Below, one piece after another: positions 54,780-64,000 of a DNA stretch of 64,000 bases. Numbering within the stretch: the first letter of the stretch is position 1; each line of letters opens with the position of its first letter. This DNA comes from Oceanicola sp. D3 (GTDB lineage Bacteria > Pseudomonadota > Alphaproteobacteria > Rhodobacterales > Rhodobacteraceae): assembly GCF_006351965.1 (NCBI RefSeq), contig NZ_CP040932.1, positions 248,001 to 312,000 of the forward strand, written 5' to 3'. Under the pieces are notes generated by a model that made no database searches, was not told the origin of the DNA, and worked only from the letters and a program-made list of their open reading frames with translations. The position numbers and the translations under genes were made by a program.

Positions 54780-54947
54780 GTATTCCGTCCTTGGCTTCCG
54801 CCCTATGTAAGCGCCTCAGTCCCGCACACAACCCGCAGCGAAAAGACGCTGGATAACTCAGGGGCGATGAAACCGAAGGTCGCAGAAGTTTGGAAGAGTT
54901 AACCGCGCCCACAAGATGGATGGAGCCGGGAGCGCCTGTTTCGGGAA

Positions 54948-55202
54948 ATGGGCTGGGATGACCTGATCTCGAATACGAACTACTCCAACACTTGCGTCAC
55001 TCGCACCAGCTATGCACTTCAGAAAGCGGCCTTTCCCGTGAAGTCTGGCGCCGGGATGAACGCGCTGAAAGGCGTGAACAAGGGCCGCGCCATCGAGATT
55101 TCGCAAAAGCGCCTCTCGGATTACCTGAGCTCCATTCGGGATGCACTGGCGACCGGGCCGGTGCCGTTTGACGCCAGCCTCATCTACCCGCTAACTCGCT
55201 GA
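54948..55202 (+). pseudogene. Truncated Tae4-like amidase (T6SS effector) fragment
   Basis: 84 codons. The segment MGWDDLISNTNY followed by SNTCVTRTSYALQKAAFPV resembles the N-terminal catalytic-Cys region of Tae4 peptidoglycan amidases (consensus NxCxxRxSxxLN), and RAIEISQKRLSDYLSSIRDAL resembles the following helix. The frame stops before the region that should carry the catalytic His and Asp, and its end overlaps the next gene by 12 bp. No immunity gene or T6SS gene is near. It looks like a relic of a horizontally acquired effector. The Tae4 match is from motif memory. Confidence 0.5.
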
Positions 55203-56294
55203 AACCTCTCTGGGCCGCGTCCAGGGTGGCAGGTTGTCTTTGCCCGGAAAGGCAGGGAGCACGGCCATGATCGCGCCGCGGATGCTTTCCCAGAAGGCGC
55301 CGAGGGCCACGAGGAAGACGCCGAGCAGCAAGATGAAGGCCCATGTATTGCCTTCGGCTGCGAGTGCGGTGAGGGCCACGACGTAGCCGATGCCGGAAAT
55401 GAGGAAAGAGCGGCGGTCGATCACGATGGCGAAGAGCGCCATGAGCAGGAGGAAGCTGCTTAGGATGAGGTAGGAGGTAGCCCCGCCCTGCAGGAAGAGA
55501 GTGAAGGCTACGGTGTTGACGATGGCTGGCGCGGCGATGACATGGAGCCAGAACGCCTGACTGGCTCGGCGGGTCACGCGGTGCGGGTCTGACATGTCAA
55601 AGCGCAGTGCGATGGCCAGGCCAAGGAGGCCGAGGGCGAGGGTGACCCAAGAGAATGCCGAATTGGCAGAGAGCAGAAAGACATCGCGAAAACTGTCTAG
55701 CTCGGGGCCATTGAGCGCCGTCAGCCCGAAGCATGTGGCGTAAAAACCCAGCGCAATGAGGAGCATCGCGAATGGCACGCGGAACGCGAGCCAGTAGAAG
55801 ATGACCGCAAGGGTGGCGAGGGCCAGCATGATGACGATGCGCACATCTGAAGAACCGGTCACCTTGGGGATGCCGCTATCGGGCACCATCCAATAGCTCA
55901 CCGCCCATCCGGCTTGAATTGCGGAGAAGGCAAACATGATGGCCAGCGCGATAGAGGGTGCAACCATCCTGCGCCTACGTGTGAAGTAGGACGCGAGGGC
56001 AACCAGCGTGGCCATGCCGGTGATGCCGCACAGCAGGAGCGAGGTCATGGAGCTGCTGGCGAGAAAGGTGGTAACGCCAGTGAGGCCCGTCCACCCTGCG
56101 TAGAGGATTGTCAGGCCGACGACGATGAAGATTTCGTTGAAGCCTTTGAACAGCTCAAAGGGCTCGTCGAGGCCTTGCAGGTTTTCGCGGGCACCCCGGC
56201 GGGCATCGGAGAGCGCAACAATGGCCGTGGCCTGCGCCTCGCTGATTTTGCCTGCACCGACGGCTGCCCGGATGTCATCGCGGGTGATGGTCAT
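55191..56294 (-). CDS. Polytopic inner-membrane protein of unknown function
   Basis: 367 aa. A short cytosolic N-terminal helical segment ([34 protein letters not shown]) is followed by about 10 hydrophobic helices. The layout resembles DUF2157-type membrane proteins, but I cannot name the family with certainty. The ATG overlaps the hslV stop by 4 bp (ATGA), so it is translationally coupled to the protease subunit gene. The tail ends [12 protein letters not shown]. No catalytic motif is evident. Confidence 0.83.
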   Translation of the reverse strand: MTITRDDIRAAVGAGKISEAQATAIVALSDARRGARENLQGLDEPFELFKGFNEIFIVVGLTILYAGWTGLTGVTTFLASSSMTSLLLCGITGMATLVALASYFTRRRRMVAPSIALAIMFAFSAIQAGWAVSYWMVPDSGIPKVTGSSDVRIVIMLALATLAVIFYWLAFRVPFAMLLIALGFYATCFGLTALNGPELDSFRDVFLLSANSAFSWVTLALGLLGLAIALRFDMSDPHRVTRRASQAFWLHVIAAPAIVNTVAFTLFLQGGATSYLILSSFLLLMALFAIVIDRRSFLISGIGYVVALTALAAEGNTWAFILLLGVFLVALGAFWESIRGAIMAVLPAFPGKDNLPPWTRPREVSAS

Positions 56295-56848
56295 TCGCCA
56301 ATCTTCTCAACGGTCAGGTTGCCATTGGTATAGACGCAAATGTCGGAGGCGATCTCCATCGCTCGGCGGGCGATGGCCTCGGCGTCGAGATCCTGATCTA
56401 TGAGGCCGCGTGCGGCGGCCAGTGCGAAGTTGCCGCCGGAGCCGATGGCCGCAATGCCATGCTCGGGCTCAAGCACATCTCCAGCGCCGGTGATAACCAG
56501 AAGCTCCTTGCCGTCGGTGACGATCAGCATGGCCTCCAGCTTTTGAAGGTACTTGTCGGTGCGCCAGTCCTTTGCAAGCTCAACCGATGCACGGGCAAGC
56601 TGGCCCGGTGTGGCCTCCAGCTTGGATTCGAGCCGTTCGAGCAGGGTGAAGGCATCAGCCGTGGAGCCAGCGAAACCGCACACCACATCGAAACCGCCAG
56701 GGGAAATGCGCCGCACCTTGCGGGCAGACCCTTTGATGACCGTCTGGCCAAGGCTTACCTGCCCGTCACCGGCCACCACCACCTCGCCGTCCTTGCGAAC
56801 GCCGATGATCGTTGTGCCGTGCCACCCGGGAAATTTGTCGTCCGCCAT
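56291..56848 (-). CDS. hslV: ATP-dependent protease peptidase subunit HslV
   Basis: Threonine peptidase that forms the dodecameric core of HslUV. 185 aa from ATG 56848 ([22 protein letters not shown]). The catalytic Thr is Thr12 in HGTT, so an 11-residue propeptide must be removed; E. coli HslV has only Met. [78 protein letters not shown] and [16 protein letters not shown] are family landmarks. It overlaps the membrane protein gene downstream. Confidence 0.97.
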   Translation of the reverse strand: MADDKFPGWHGTTIIGVRKDGEVVVAGDGQVSLGQTVIKGSARKVRRISPGGFDVVCGFAGSTADAFTLLERLESKLEATPGQLARASVELAKDWRTDKYLQKLEAMLIVTDGKELLVITGAGDVLEPEHGIAAIGSGGNFALAAARGLIDQDLDAEAIARRAMEIASDICVYTNGNLTVEKIGE

Positions 56849-56934
56849 AGCGACCTCCATTTTATGGGGAGATATTGGCGGAGGGGCACGGGTGCAACCC
56901 TTGTTGCCCGGACGCTGGCCGCCTAGCCTGCGGC

Positions 56935-57840
56935 ATGAGCGTGAAAACACTGCACATTCTTCTAGATGCGCCCAGCCTGAAACGGGTGCGCAACGGGACG
57001 TTCAACTTTTTTAACCGGGTGCAGGGGATCTTCGAGGCGGAGGGCTGGAAGGTTGTCACTTTGGTCGATGGCCCGGAGGAGCAAGCCCGTGCTGCGGCCT
57101 TTGGCGGGCCGACCCTGACCCACATGGAAGCGCCAACACACGATGCCGCCCTTACCTGCCGTCGCGCCTACATCGGTGCGTTCTGGCGCATTGAAAAGAG
57201 CTATGAGCGGTGGGGCTGGCCCGTGGCAAAAACGCGTTTTGAGCCGGGCGACGTCGACCCGGAGGAGGCTGCACGGTTTTTTGGCAACTGGCGGGCCTGG
57301 CAGTTTCAGCGTGGGGTGGATGTGGCGGATGATGGCTTTGTGCTGATTCCGTTGCAGGGGCGCTTGTTGGAGCGCCGCTCGTTTCAGTCGATGAGCCCGA
57401 TGGAAATGATCGGCGAGGTGCTTGCGCGCACGTCCTGCCCGGTTGTGGCCACGTTGCACCCGCGCGAGGCCTACACAACGGCGGAACGCGAGGCGTTGGA
57501 GGCGCTGGAGCGGGCGCATGGGCGCTTTGAGGTTACCGAAGGCGCCACCGACATGCTCTTGCGAAGGTGTTCGTACATAGCGGCGCAGAACAGTTCGGTC
57601 GCCTTTCAAGGTTATTTTCTTGAAAAGCCGGCCATTCTTTTTGGAGAAATCGACTTTCACCATATCGCCGGGTCGGTGCCGCGTGATGGGCTGCAGGCGG
57701 CTTTCGACAAGCTTCGTGAGGCGCCGGACTTTGCCGCCTATGTCACTTGGTTTCTCACGCGCGATACGCTGAATGCAGGCAACGATACTTTCGATCGGGA
57801 CTTGCCGAAGAAGCTGCGAGCCCACGGCTGGCATTTATGA
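56935..57840 (+). CDS. Capsule polysaccharide biosynthesis-like (glycosyltransferase) protein
   Basis: 301 aa from ATG 56935 ([20 protein letters not shown]). The C-terminal half resembles the capsule synthesis/export KpsC/KpsS-like family: [43 protein letters not shown], then a variable segment, [33 protein letters not shown]. The HP and NSS...G-F-KPAI-FG features are those of the family's nucleotide-sugar-binding lobe. The acceptor and sugar are unknown, and no other capsule gene is near. It is divergent from hslV. Confidence 0.6.
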   Translation: MSVKTLHILLDAPSLKRVRNGTFNFFNRVQGIFEAEGWKVVTLVDGPEEQARAAAFGGPTLTHMEAPTHDAALTCRRAYIGAFWRIEKSYERWGWPVAKTRFEPGDVDPEEAARFFGNWRAWQFQRGVDVADDGFVLIPLQGRLLERRSFQSMSPMEMIGEVLARTSCPVVATLHPREAYTTAEREALEALERAHGRFEVTEGATDMLLRRCSYIAAQNSSVAFQGYFLEKPAILFGEIDFHHIAGSVPRDGLQAAFDKLREAPDFAAYVTWFLTRDTLNAGNDTFDRDLPKKLRAHGWHL

Positions 57841-57864
57841 AAATGGCGCCCGAAGGCGCCATTT
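57841..57864. terminator. Bidirectional intrinsic terminator between convergent genes
   Basis: AAATGGCGCC (57841-57850), a CGAA tetraloop and GGCGCCATTT (57855-57864) form a perfect 10-bp stem with A and T ends in both orientations. It follows directly after the capsule-like gene stop and serves trxA from the other side. Confidence 0.8.
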
Positions 57865-57885
57865 AACGTTCGCGATGGAATGCAA

Positions 57886-58206
57886 TCAGATGGATTCGGT
57901 GATCCAGCTTTGCAGCGCGGCCTTGGGGGCAGCGCCTGTCTTGTTCGACACAACCTGACCGTCCTTGAAGAGGAACAGGGCGGGGATGCCGCGCACACCC
58001 ATCTGGGCCGGGGCGTTGGGGTTTTCGTCGACGTTGACTTTGACGATCTTCACTTTGCCGTCGAGCTCGTCGGAAAGCTCCTCAAGCGCCGGGCCGATCT
58101 GTTTGCAGGGGCCGCACCACTCGGCCCAGAAATCCACCACAACGGGCAGATCAGCTTCCTTCACCTCGGTGTCGAAGGTGTCATCGGTAACGGCAACGGT
58201 GGCCAT
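57886..58206 (-). CDS. trxA: Thioredoxin
   Basis: 106 aa cytosolic thioredoxin without a signal peptide. The active site is WCGPC (Cys31, Cys34) in [17 protein letters not shown], with [15 protein letters not shown] and the cis-Pro loop [15 protein letters not shown]. It lies 60 bp downstream of addA on the same strand, the addAB-trxA order seen in many Rhodobacteraceae. Confidence 0.97.
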   Translation of the reverse strand: MATVAVTDDTFDTEVKEADLPVVVDFWAEWCGPCKQIGPALEELSDELDGKVKIVKVNVDENPNAPAQMGVRGIPALFLFKDGQVVSNKTGAAPKAALQSWITESI

Positions 58207-58266
58207 CTCGGCTCTCCTGATGATTTGCGGTTCGGGTGGGGAAGGTAGGGTCGCGCCTAGGGCAGG

Positions 58267-61200
58267 TCAAGCAGGAGCAGTGGCTTTGAGTGCATTCGTC
58301 ACAAGGTCGTGTGGAAGAAGGTCAATCCGGGGCTCACGGGTCCAGAGCAGGGCGGTTTGGACGGTGTGCTGGGGGTATATTTGCGAAAGGGCGGAGGCAT
58401 ATGCGCCCATCTGAGCCAGAAGGCCGGTGGGTGTGTCTTCGATGCGAGCCGGAACGATGACGTTGGATTTGTAGTCGATCGCGGTGACATGTGTTTCGGT
58501 GACGATCAACCTGTCGATGATGCCCTGCATGGGGCGTTCGCCGAGTTCGGGCAAGCGGGCGCAAACCGGCACTTCCACCAAGGCCTCACCGGCAAAGAGG
58601 CTGGCGAGTTCTGGCGCGGCGAGCACGGCAAGTGCTTCTGGCAGAACGTCGGCGGCCACGGTGGGCGCGTGCGCTTCAAGCAGGGCAACGGCGCGGCTTT
58701 GGCGCTCGCTGGGCGGAACATCCGGAAGATGCTCCAGCAGCATATGAAGGGCCGACCCGCGATCCATCGCGTCAGGGTTGCCGCTGCCCTCGGCGGGCAA
58801 GGTCTTGGGGCCCGGAACGCTGGAAGGAGAGAGAATTTTGGCCGGGCGTGCGGGCGCGGGGAGTGGCATGAGGATGTGGGGCGGAAGAGTGGTGCCCTGC
58901 GCTGGCTGGCTATCATCGGCTACAATGTCTTCCCCTGCCGGTTGCGTGTTTTGCGCCCGGAGCCCTTGGCCGAAGGGAAACAGGTGAGACACCGCGCCGA
59001 CCCGCTCCAGGGCGCTTTCGGTTCGGCGATACCAGTTTTCCTTATCTTCCTTGGCCTCACCTGCGCCGCAAACGATCAACCATTGCTCCGCGCGGGTCAT
59101 GGCCACGTATTGCAGGCGCAGGCGCTCTTCCTCCTGCTTCTCCTTCAGTTCCTCGAACGATGGGCGCAGATCGGCCGGTATGTCGGCCTTGGAGGGCTTC
59201 CAGAGCGGGGGCATGCCTTCGAGCAAAACGGCCCCATCCTCGCGCGGAGGCCGCCTGTCGCCACTTTCGGCAAGGATAACGATGGGCGCTTCAAGGCCCT
59301 TGGCGCCATGCACCGTCATCACCCGGATGGCGCGCCCGCCACTCTCTTGGCCGCGCTTGATATCAATCTCGCTGGCCTCCATCCACGCGAGGAAGCCGGT
59401 CAGGCTGGGGGTTTCGGCCTGCTCATAGGAAAGTGCGGTGGACAGCAGCAGATCAATCGACTCTTCGGCCTCTGCACCAAGGCGGGCCAGCAAGCGGGGG
59501 CGACCTTGGTGGTGGGTCAAGATCCGTTCGAGCAGCTCGTAGGGGCGCAAGAACCCGGCGTGATCGCGCAGATCTTCGAGAATGCCCAGCGCTGGCTCTC
59601 CGGCCTCGCCGTGGTTGCGAAGCGCTTGCCAGAGCGTGCCTTTTCGCGGCTGCGCCAAACGATAAAGCGCGTCTTCGCTCCAGCCAAAGAGCGGCGAGCG
59701 GAGCGCGGCGGCGAGCGAAAGGTCATCATCGGCGGTATCGAGGAACGCGAGGAGGGCCAGCAAATCCCTCACCGCCATCGCCTCGGAGAGTTTGACTCTG
59801 TCCGCGCCCGCCACTTCCAGCCCGGCGGCTTTGCAGGCCCGGATCACCTCATGGAAGATCAGCTTGCGCTGCTGCACGAGGATAAGGATATCGCCATCGG
59901 TGATACGGCGCGGACGAAAGCCGCCATCCACTGGCTCATAGAGCCGTTCTTCTGCCTGCATGCGCAGGATCTCAGCCGCAATGCGCTCGGCCAGCTGCAC
60001 CTGCGGGTCATCGGCGCTGACCATGTCGACCGGAGAGAACCAAGGCGGCTCTTCCTCCTCGGACTTTTCAGGCTTGGGAATGAACGGCCAAAGGTCCACC
60101 CGGCCGGGCATATCTTCATGAAAGGCGATGTGGGTCAGAGCGCCGCCCATAGCGGGTGGCGCATCTGGGAAGGCGGCATCGACAACGCGCAGCACGGGAG
60201 CGGCGGATCGGAAGGAATATTGCAGCTCCATCCGCTGCGGCGGCGTCCCTAGCTGGCCTAGCCTGTCGGTGAAGGTATCGGCCATCCGCTCGAAGCCATC
60301 GGGATCGGCCCCCTGAAACCCGTAGATCGACTGCTTTTTGTCACCCACCACAAAGATGGTGCGCTCACCGGCCTCGCGCCGCCCGCTTCCGGCGGTGATT
60401 TCGCGGGAGATCAGGTCAATCACCTGCCATTGCTCGGGGCCGGTATCCTGCGCCTCGTCCACCAGAATATGATCTATCCCGCCGTCGAGCCGGAAGAGCA
60501 CCCAATCTGCCACCCCCTCATGGGTCAGCAGGTTGCGGGTTTTGAAGATCAGATCATCAAAATCCAACTCGCCCCGCCGCGCTTTGGCGGCGCTGTAGGC
60601 TGGGAGGAATGCGGCTGCAAAATCGTGCAGCGCAGCGGTGCGGCGGGCCAGGCGGAGCTGCTTGGCGGGTTCATGAGCAGACTCCACCCTGGCCATCAGC
60701 GCTTCGAGTTCATCCAGCAGGTCGGGGGGCATCCCTTCTCGGGTGGCCTTGGTCGGGAAGCTGCCGATCCGGGCTTGCCCCGCCTTCTGGCCAGACTGCG
60801 CGATGAAGCGCTTATCAAACACCGCAAGGCGGGCGAGCGGCTCTTGCGGCAAATCGGCCAAGCCCTCGGCCGCTTTTGCATCACTAGATGTTCCCCCCCG
60901 CAGATGGGGGAGCAGGGCCGTTATCAGATCGTCTTCATCGCCGTTGAACACCTCGTCGAGCATCGCGGTTTCCGTGTAACCGGGCGGCAAGCCCAGAGCA
61001 TTTGAGATGCTTTCGAAGCTGGCTGGCTCGGCAAAGGCCTCGCGCTGGCCAGCGAGACGGGCGCAGAAGGCCTCTACCTCCAGCCCCGAGAAGAGGGCGG
61101 CGAAGGCATCAAACACAAGCGGGTGAGATAGCGCCACCTCATCAAGCGCCTCGCGGAGCCGGGCTTTGGCGGTGACATCATCAAGCTCGGTGAAGCCGGG

Positions 61201-61626
61201 CGGCACGCCAGCTTCAAGCGGGAAGCGCCGCAGGATCGCCGAGCAGAAAGAGTGGATCGTCTGAATTTTCAGCCCGCCCGGCGTTTCGATCGCCCGGGCA
61301 AAGAGCCGCCGCGCCTTGGCGAGGCGGTCTGGGCCAACTGGGGAGGCCTCGCCAACCGTTTCGAGGGCCTTGCCAAGCGTGGCGTCGTCCAGCATCGACC
61401 AGGTGCCAAGCCGGTCGAACAGGCGGTTTTGCATTTCGGCAGCAGCGGCTTTGGTGAAGGTCAGGCACAGGATGTTTTGCGGTGGCACGTCGCGGAGCAG
61501 CAGCCGCGCCACGCGGTCTGTCAGCACGCGTGTCTTGCCGGAGCCTGCATTGGCCGAAAGCCAAGTGGACATCTCCGGTTGCGCGGCGCGGATCTGGGCG
61601 GCGGAGGCTTCGTTGGGTGCTGTCAT
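58267..61626 (-). CDS. addA: ATP-dependent helicase/nuclease AddA
   Basis: Alphaproteobacterial functional equivalent of RecB. 1119 aa from ATG 61626 (MTAPNEASAAQIRAAQPEMSTW). UvrD-type helicase motifs: Walker A LSANAGSGKTRVLTDRVARLLL, ILCLTFTKAAAAEMQNRL, LVDEAQDTGPEQWQVID, VGDKKQSIYGFQGADP, IRVMTVHGAKGLEAPIVIL and LRLQYVAMTRAE. The C-terminal RecB-type nuclease site is MQGIIDRLIVTETHVTAIDYKSN. The start overlaps the addB stop (ATGA). Confidence 0.97.
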   Translation of the reverse strand: MTAPNEASAAQIRAAQPEMSTWLSANAGSGKTRVLTDRVARLLLRDVPPQNILCLTFTKAAAAEMQNRLFDRLGTWSMLDDATLGKALETVGEASPVGPDRLAKARRLFARAIETPGGLKIQTIHSFCSAILRRFPLEAGVPPGFTELDDVTAKARLREALDEVALSHPLVFDAFAALFSGLEVEAFCARLAGQREAFAEPASFESISNALGLPPGYTETAMLDEVFNGDEDDLITALLPHLRGGTSSDAKAAEGLADLPQEPLARLAVFDKRFIAQSGQKAGQARIGSFPTKATREGMPPDLLDELEALMARVESAHEPAKQLRLARRTAALHDFAAAFLPAYSAAKARRGELDFDDLIFKTRNLLTHEGVADWVLFRLDGGIDHILVDEAQDTGPEQWQVIDLISREITAGSGRREAGERTIFVVGDKKQSIYGFQGADPDGFERMADTFTDRLGQLGTPPQRMELQYSFRSAAPVLRVVDAAFPDAPPAMGGALTHIAFHEDMPGRVDLWPFIPKPEKSEEEEPPWFSPVDMVSADDPQVQLAERIAAEILRMQAEERLYEPVDGGFRPRRITDGDILILVQQRKLIFHEVIRACKAAGLEVAGADRVKLSEAMAVRDLLALLAFLDTADDDLSLAAALRSPLFGWSEDALYRLAQPRKGTLWQALRNHGEAGEPALGILEDLRDHAGFLRPYELLERILTHHQGRPRLLARLGAEAEESIDLLLSTALSYEQAETPSLTGFLAWMEASEIDIKRGQESGGRAIRVMTVHGAKGLEAPIVILAESGDRRPPREDGAVLLEGMPPLWKPSKADIPADLRPSFEELKEKQEEERLRLQYVAMTRAEQWLIVCGAGEAKEDKENWYRRTESALERVGAVSHLFPFGQGLRAQNTQPAGEDIVADDSQPAQGTTLPPHILMPLPAPARPAKILSPSSVPGPKTLPAEGSGNPDAMDRGSALHMLLEHLPDVPPSERQSRAVALLEAHAPTVAADVLPEALAVLAAPELASLFAGEALVEVPVCARLPELGERPMQGIIDRLIVTETHVTAIDYKSNVIVPARIEDTPTGLLAQMGAYASALSQIYPQHTVQTALLWTREPRIDLLPHDLVTNALKATAPA

Positions 61627-64000
61627 CTGCCTACCGGAATGGTTTCTGGCGCGGTGGTATCGTCCCATTCGCCGTAGCGGGAGAGGTGGTCATAGTCGCT
61701 GGAGTAGCGCAGGTGTTGGGGTGCACGGCGGGCGGTGTAGCCTTTCGCGGGATCTTCGTAGCACCGGATCAGCGCCGCGAGATCCTGCAACATGGCATCG
61801 GGTCTCCAGACGCCCTCTTCAGTTTCGAGGGGCTCTTCGCGTGAGTTGCCGGGGTTGCCCAGCGCGATGTAACCCACCCGCTCTGCCCTTCTCTGACCAA
61901 GCCCGGGGAACCCGCCCGCCTCTGCGATGGCCGCCTCGATCAGAAGTTGTTTGTCGAACGCCTCCACCTCTTTTTCGGAGGGCGGCTTGGTGCCGGATTT
62001 GTAATCCATAACGGCGCACGCGCCGGAGGTGAGGCTATCAATCCGGTCAGGCTTTGCTGCGACGGTGAAATCGACCGCTTGCAGGGGCACGAAGCCCTCT
62101 TTTTCGATTACCACCGGCTTGCCCTGCGCCTGCCACTGGGCCTCCTTCCGGATCAGGTCGGGCACCACAGCCGCCAGCTTGCCAAGCCAGAGCCGCCGCG
62201 TTGCGGGCCAAGGGATGTGCTCTGCAATGACGCCTTCAGCAAGCGCGACGAAGGCGGCGACGGTATCTTCAACTGGGCCGTCGAAGGCGAATTCGCGCCT
62301 CAGGGCGCGCTCCATGACCATGTGAAGGACGGTGCCACGAAGCGCAGCGTCCGGCTCGGGCGAACGGGAACCTGCGCGACGCAGCCTGAGCACATGGCGG
62401 GCATAAATTGCATAGGGGTCGCGGATGAGGGTTGAGACGGCGGTGACAAAAAGCTTGCGCGGGCGTGCCTCAACAGGCGGCGCGGGCGAGGGCCGGGGGG
62501 CTGGCAGGGGCGAGAGTGCCTGCTCGGTATGATGCGCCAAGGCGGCAGAGGTGGCGAGCAGGCTTTGGCCGCGCTTGCGCATGGCGGAAAGGGCCTGCTG
62601 ACCCGGATCACCAAGGCCGGTGAGCAGGTTGGTAAAACGGTTCAGCCAGCGGGAGGGCACAGTTTCGGCTTCGGCGCTGCGCGCGCTGCGGCTCAGAATA
62701 ACCTCTGCCGCCCCCATGGCCTGCTGAAAATCATGCGCAGCCAGCCCAACACGCCGCTCCGGCAGCAGCATTCCGGCCTCGCGGCGCATGGCGCGGTTCA
62801 TCCAAGGGTCTTGCGGTAGGCTGGCGGGCCATGTGCCCTCGTTTAACCCGGCGAGTATGCACAGATCCACCACACGGGTGCGCGCTTCGATCGTGCCCCA
62901 GATCGAGATGAGCGGGTGGGCGATTGGGGCTTCACGCACGTCCTTTTCTGCCAGAATGCGGCGAATAAGGCCGGAATAGTGACTGTTTTCCAAATCGCCC
63001 GCATAGGGCGCAGCCTCTGCCAGCTCATCAAGCACGGCGCGCGCGGCTTCTCCCGGCTCCTTCAGCCAGAGACCACCAGAGCCAGTTTGCCCAGGGCCGG
63101 CGGCAAGGGCTTCGGCAAGGGCAATGTGATCGGCAAGGCGCGTTTCGACGGGTTGCGCGGGGCGTGTTGCCGGGGGCAGCAGAAGGTCAGAGACCCAGGC
63201 CGCCCAAGCGCGCGCTTCCTCAGCCCCCTCGCCCTCTTTTATCCAACCTGCGAGGTTTTCAGAATCCAGCCGGGCCACGCCATTGCGCCGCGCCCAGAGC
63301 TCAAAGCGCCCGGTGTTGAGCTGATGCATGCCACGGACGGTCGGGCTTGAGGCGGTAAGGGGGTGTTTGAGCAGCGAGAGCGCCGGTGCAAGCTCCAGCG
63401 GCTGCCCGAAGAGCGCGGCGGTTTCGATCAAGAACCGCCCCGGCGCGCTTTGGTGCAAAGGCAGGCCCGCAGAATCGTCTGGCACAATCGCCCAGCGCTC
63501 AAGCGCAGCGGTGACCTGCCGGGCAAGCGTTCTGTCCGGTGTGACGAGGGCGGCGGATTTGCCTTGCCCCGCCGCCTCACGCAGGGCCAGTGCAATGGCC
63601 CCGGCTTCTTGGCGCGGTGTCGGTGCTTCGATCAGGGTTACCGTCTCGGTGGCGCTTGAGAGTTCAGGCAAAAGCTCAGGCCCGTCCCGCCGCCACTGGT
63701 CGGTGACGGGTGCGGGGCGGAGGGCGAGGGAGACCAGCCGGTTGCGGGCGGGGGCAACGGGCGGTGTATTTGCCCACGTTGCCATGTCTGCCGGGCTTAG
63801 GTCGAGTGAGGCCAGCAGGGCCGCGAAACGATACTGCGGATGGTCCTCTTCCGGTATGCGATCTTCGCGCAGGGCGGATGAAAGCAGCGTCTCCCATATG
63901 GCGCTCGGCATTTCTGCATCGACGCCCGGAAGGATCACCGCGCCTTGGGGCAGGCGGGCGACGGCCTCCATCAGGTGGTGGGTTGTGCCGCGAGAACCGG
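61623..64000 (-). CDS. addB: Double-strand break repair protein AddB (partial, 5' end outside window)
   Basis: Partner of AddA. About 790 codons are in the window; the N terminus lies beyond the right edge, since the frame stays open past 63971 with GSRGTTHHLMEAVARLPQGAVILPGVD, a family sequence. An inactivated helicase region includes VVDLCILAGLNEGTWPASLPQDPWMN. The C-terminal nuclease domain has YAIYARHVLRLRR and CAVMDYKSGTKPPSEKEVEAFDKQLLIEAAI, the DYK nuclease motif. It is upstream of and coupled to addA. Confidence 0.95.
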   Translation of the reverse strand, partial: GSRGTTHHLMEAVARLPQGAVILPGVDAEMPSAIWETLLSSALREDRIPEEDHPQYRFAALLASLDLSPADMATWANTPPVAPARNRLVSLALRPAPVTDQWRRDGPELLPELSSATETVTLIEAPTPRQEAGAIALALREAAGQGKSAALVTPDRTLARQVTAALERWAIVPDDSAGLPLHQSAPGRFLIETAALFGQPLELAPALSLLKHPLTASSPTVRGMHQLNTGRFELWARRNGVARLDSENLAGWIKEGEGAEEARAWAAWVSDLLLPPATRPAQPVETRLADHIALAEALAAGPGQTGSGGLWLKEPGEAARAVLDELAEAAPYAGDLENSHYSGLIRRILAEKDVREAPIAHPLISIWGTIEARTRVVDLCILAGLNEGTWPASLPQDPWMNRAMRREAGMLLPERRVGLAAHDFQQAMGAAEVILSRSARSAEAETVPSRWLNRFTNLLTGLGDPGQQALSAMRKRGQSLLATSAALAHHTEQALSPLPAPRPSPAPPVEARPRKLFVTAVSTLIRDPYAIYARHVLRLRRAGSRSPEPDAALRGTVLHMVMERALRREFAFDGPVEDTVAAFVALAEGVIAEHIPWPATRRLWLGKLAAVVPDLIRKEAQWQAQGKPVVIEKEGFVPLQAVDFTVAAKPDRIDSLTSGACAVMDYKSGTKPPSEKEVEAFDKQLLIEAAIAEAGGFPGLGQRRAERVGYIALGNPGNSREEPLETEEGVWRPDAMLQDLAALIRCYEDPAKGYTARRAPQHLRYSSDYDHLSRYGEWDDTTAPETIPVGR

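Noticed and set aside
58309-60252. A 647-codon open frame on the plus strand inside addA
   Set aside because: addA has all helicase and nuclease motifs in the minus frame. The antisense frame has no ribosome-binding site and no recognisable domain.

Overview
This is a 64 kb stretch of a GC-rich alphaproteobacterial chromosome, most likely Rhodobacteraceae (Roseobacter/Rhodobacter group). It has no rRNA or tRNA genes, CRISPR array, prophage or insertion sequence. The assignment rests on gene order (rho-mnmE-mnmG-rsmG-parA-parB on one side and maf-aroE-coaE-dnaQ on the other side of a DnaA-box-rich gap), perfect alphaproteobacterial parS sites, addAB recombination genes, the rimP-nusA-rnpM-infB order, an alphaproteobacterial-type NusA and HslV, and hemJ instead of hemG/hemY. 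I identify the 387 bp gap at 44697-45083 as the probable chromosomal replication origin (oriC). Genes next to it point away from it on both sides, as expected for leading-strand orientation.

Layout. 1-4.5 kb: the rimP-nusA-rnpM-infB operon (minus strand; infB runs off the left edge), preceded by a clear promoter and an intrinsic terminator inside its leader. 4.6-5.5 kb: two tandem paralogous small exported proteins of unknown function. 5.5-11.5 kb: proline iminopeptidase, ubiG, a MarR regulator, a nitrilase-family amidase, glutaredoxin, comF, an NDUFAF5-like protein and ferrochelatase. 11.6-12.3 kb: a higBA toxin-antitoxin module. 12.3-14.2 kb: two L,D-transpeptidases flanking a CAP-domain lipoprotein. 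14.3-20.6 kb: a 23S rRNA uracil methyltransferase, an ABC exporter, CCA transferase, two NUDIX enzymes and Hsp33. 20.6-22.4 kb: a response-regulator PP2C phosphatase divergent from a lone Hpt protein. 22.4-30.0 kb: argG, a small periplasmic protein, a sulfotransferase-like/lipoprotein/aminotransferase operon, an exported MsrA, a ribokinase-family kinase and malic enzyme. 30.2-37.4 kb: mutS, grpE, hrcA, rph, rdgB, hemW and a YbaN-type protein.

37.3-47.8 kb is the origin and segregation region: parB, parA, rsmG, mnmG, mnmE, rho, hemJ, oriC, maf, aroE, coaE, dnaQ. Two perfect 16-bp parS sites sit inside rsmG and on the first codons of mnmG, so ParB, ParA, their centromere sites and the origin lie within 8 kb. 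47.8-58.2 kb: secB, fxsA, a Tim44-domain protein, mltA, an Smr protein, an MFS transporter, a lipoprotein hydrolase, hslU, a degenerate T6SS-type amidase fragment, a membrane protein, hslV, a capsule-family protein and trxA. 58.3-64 kb: addA and addB (addB runs off the right edge).

Most genes are housekeeping. The unusual material is: the attenuator-like leader of the rimP operon; the hairpin and apparent CTG start at the nusA/rnpM junction; the duplicated exported proteins; the alternative hairpins over the higB start; the sulfotransferase-like/aminotransferase pairing; the mltA lacking a signal peptide; and the Tae4-like relic between hslU and hslV. I found no convincing large novel system.
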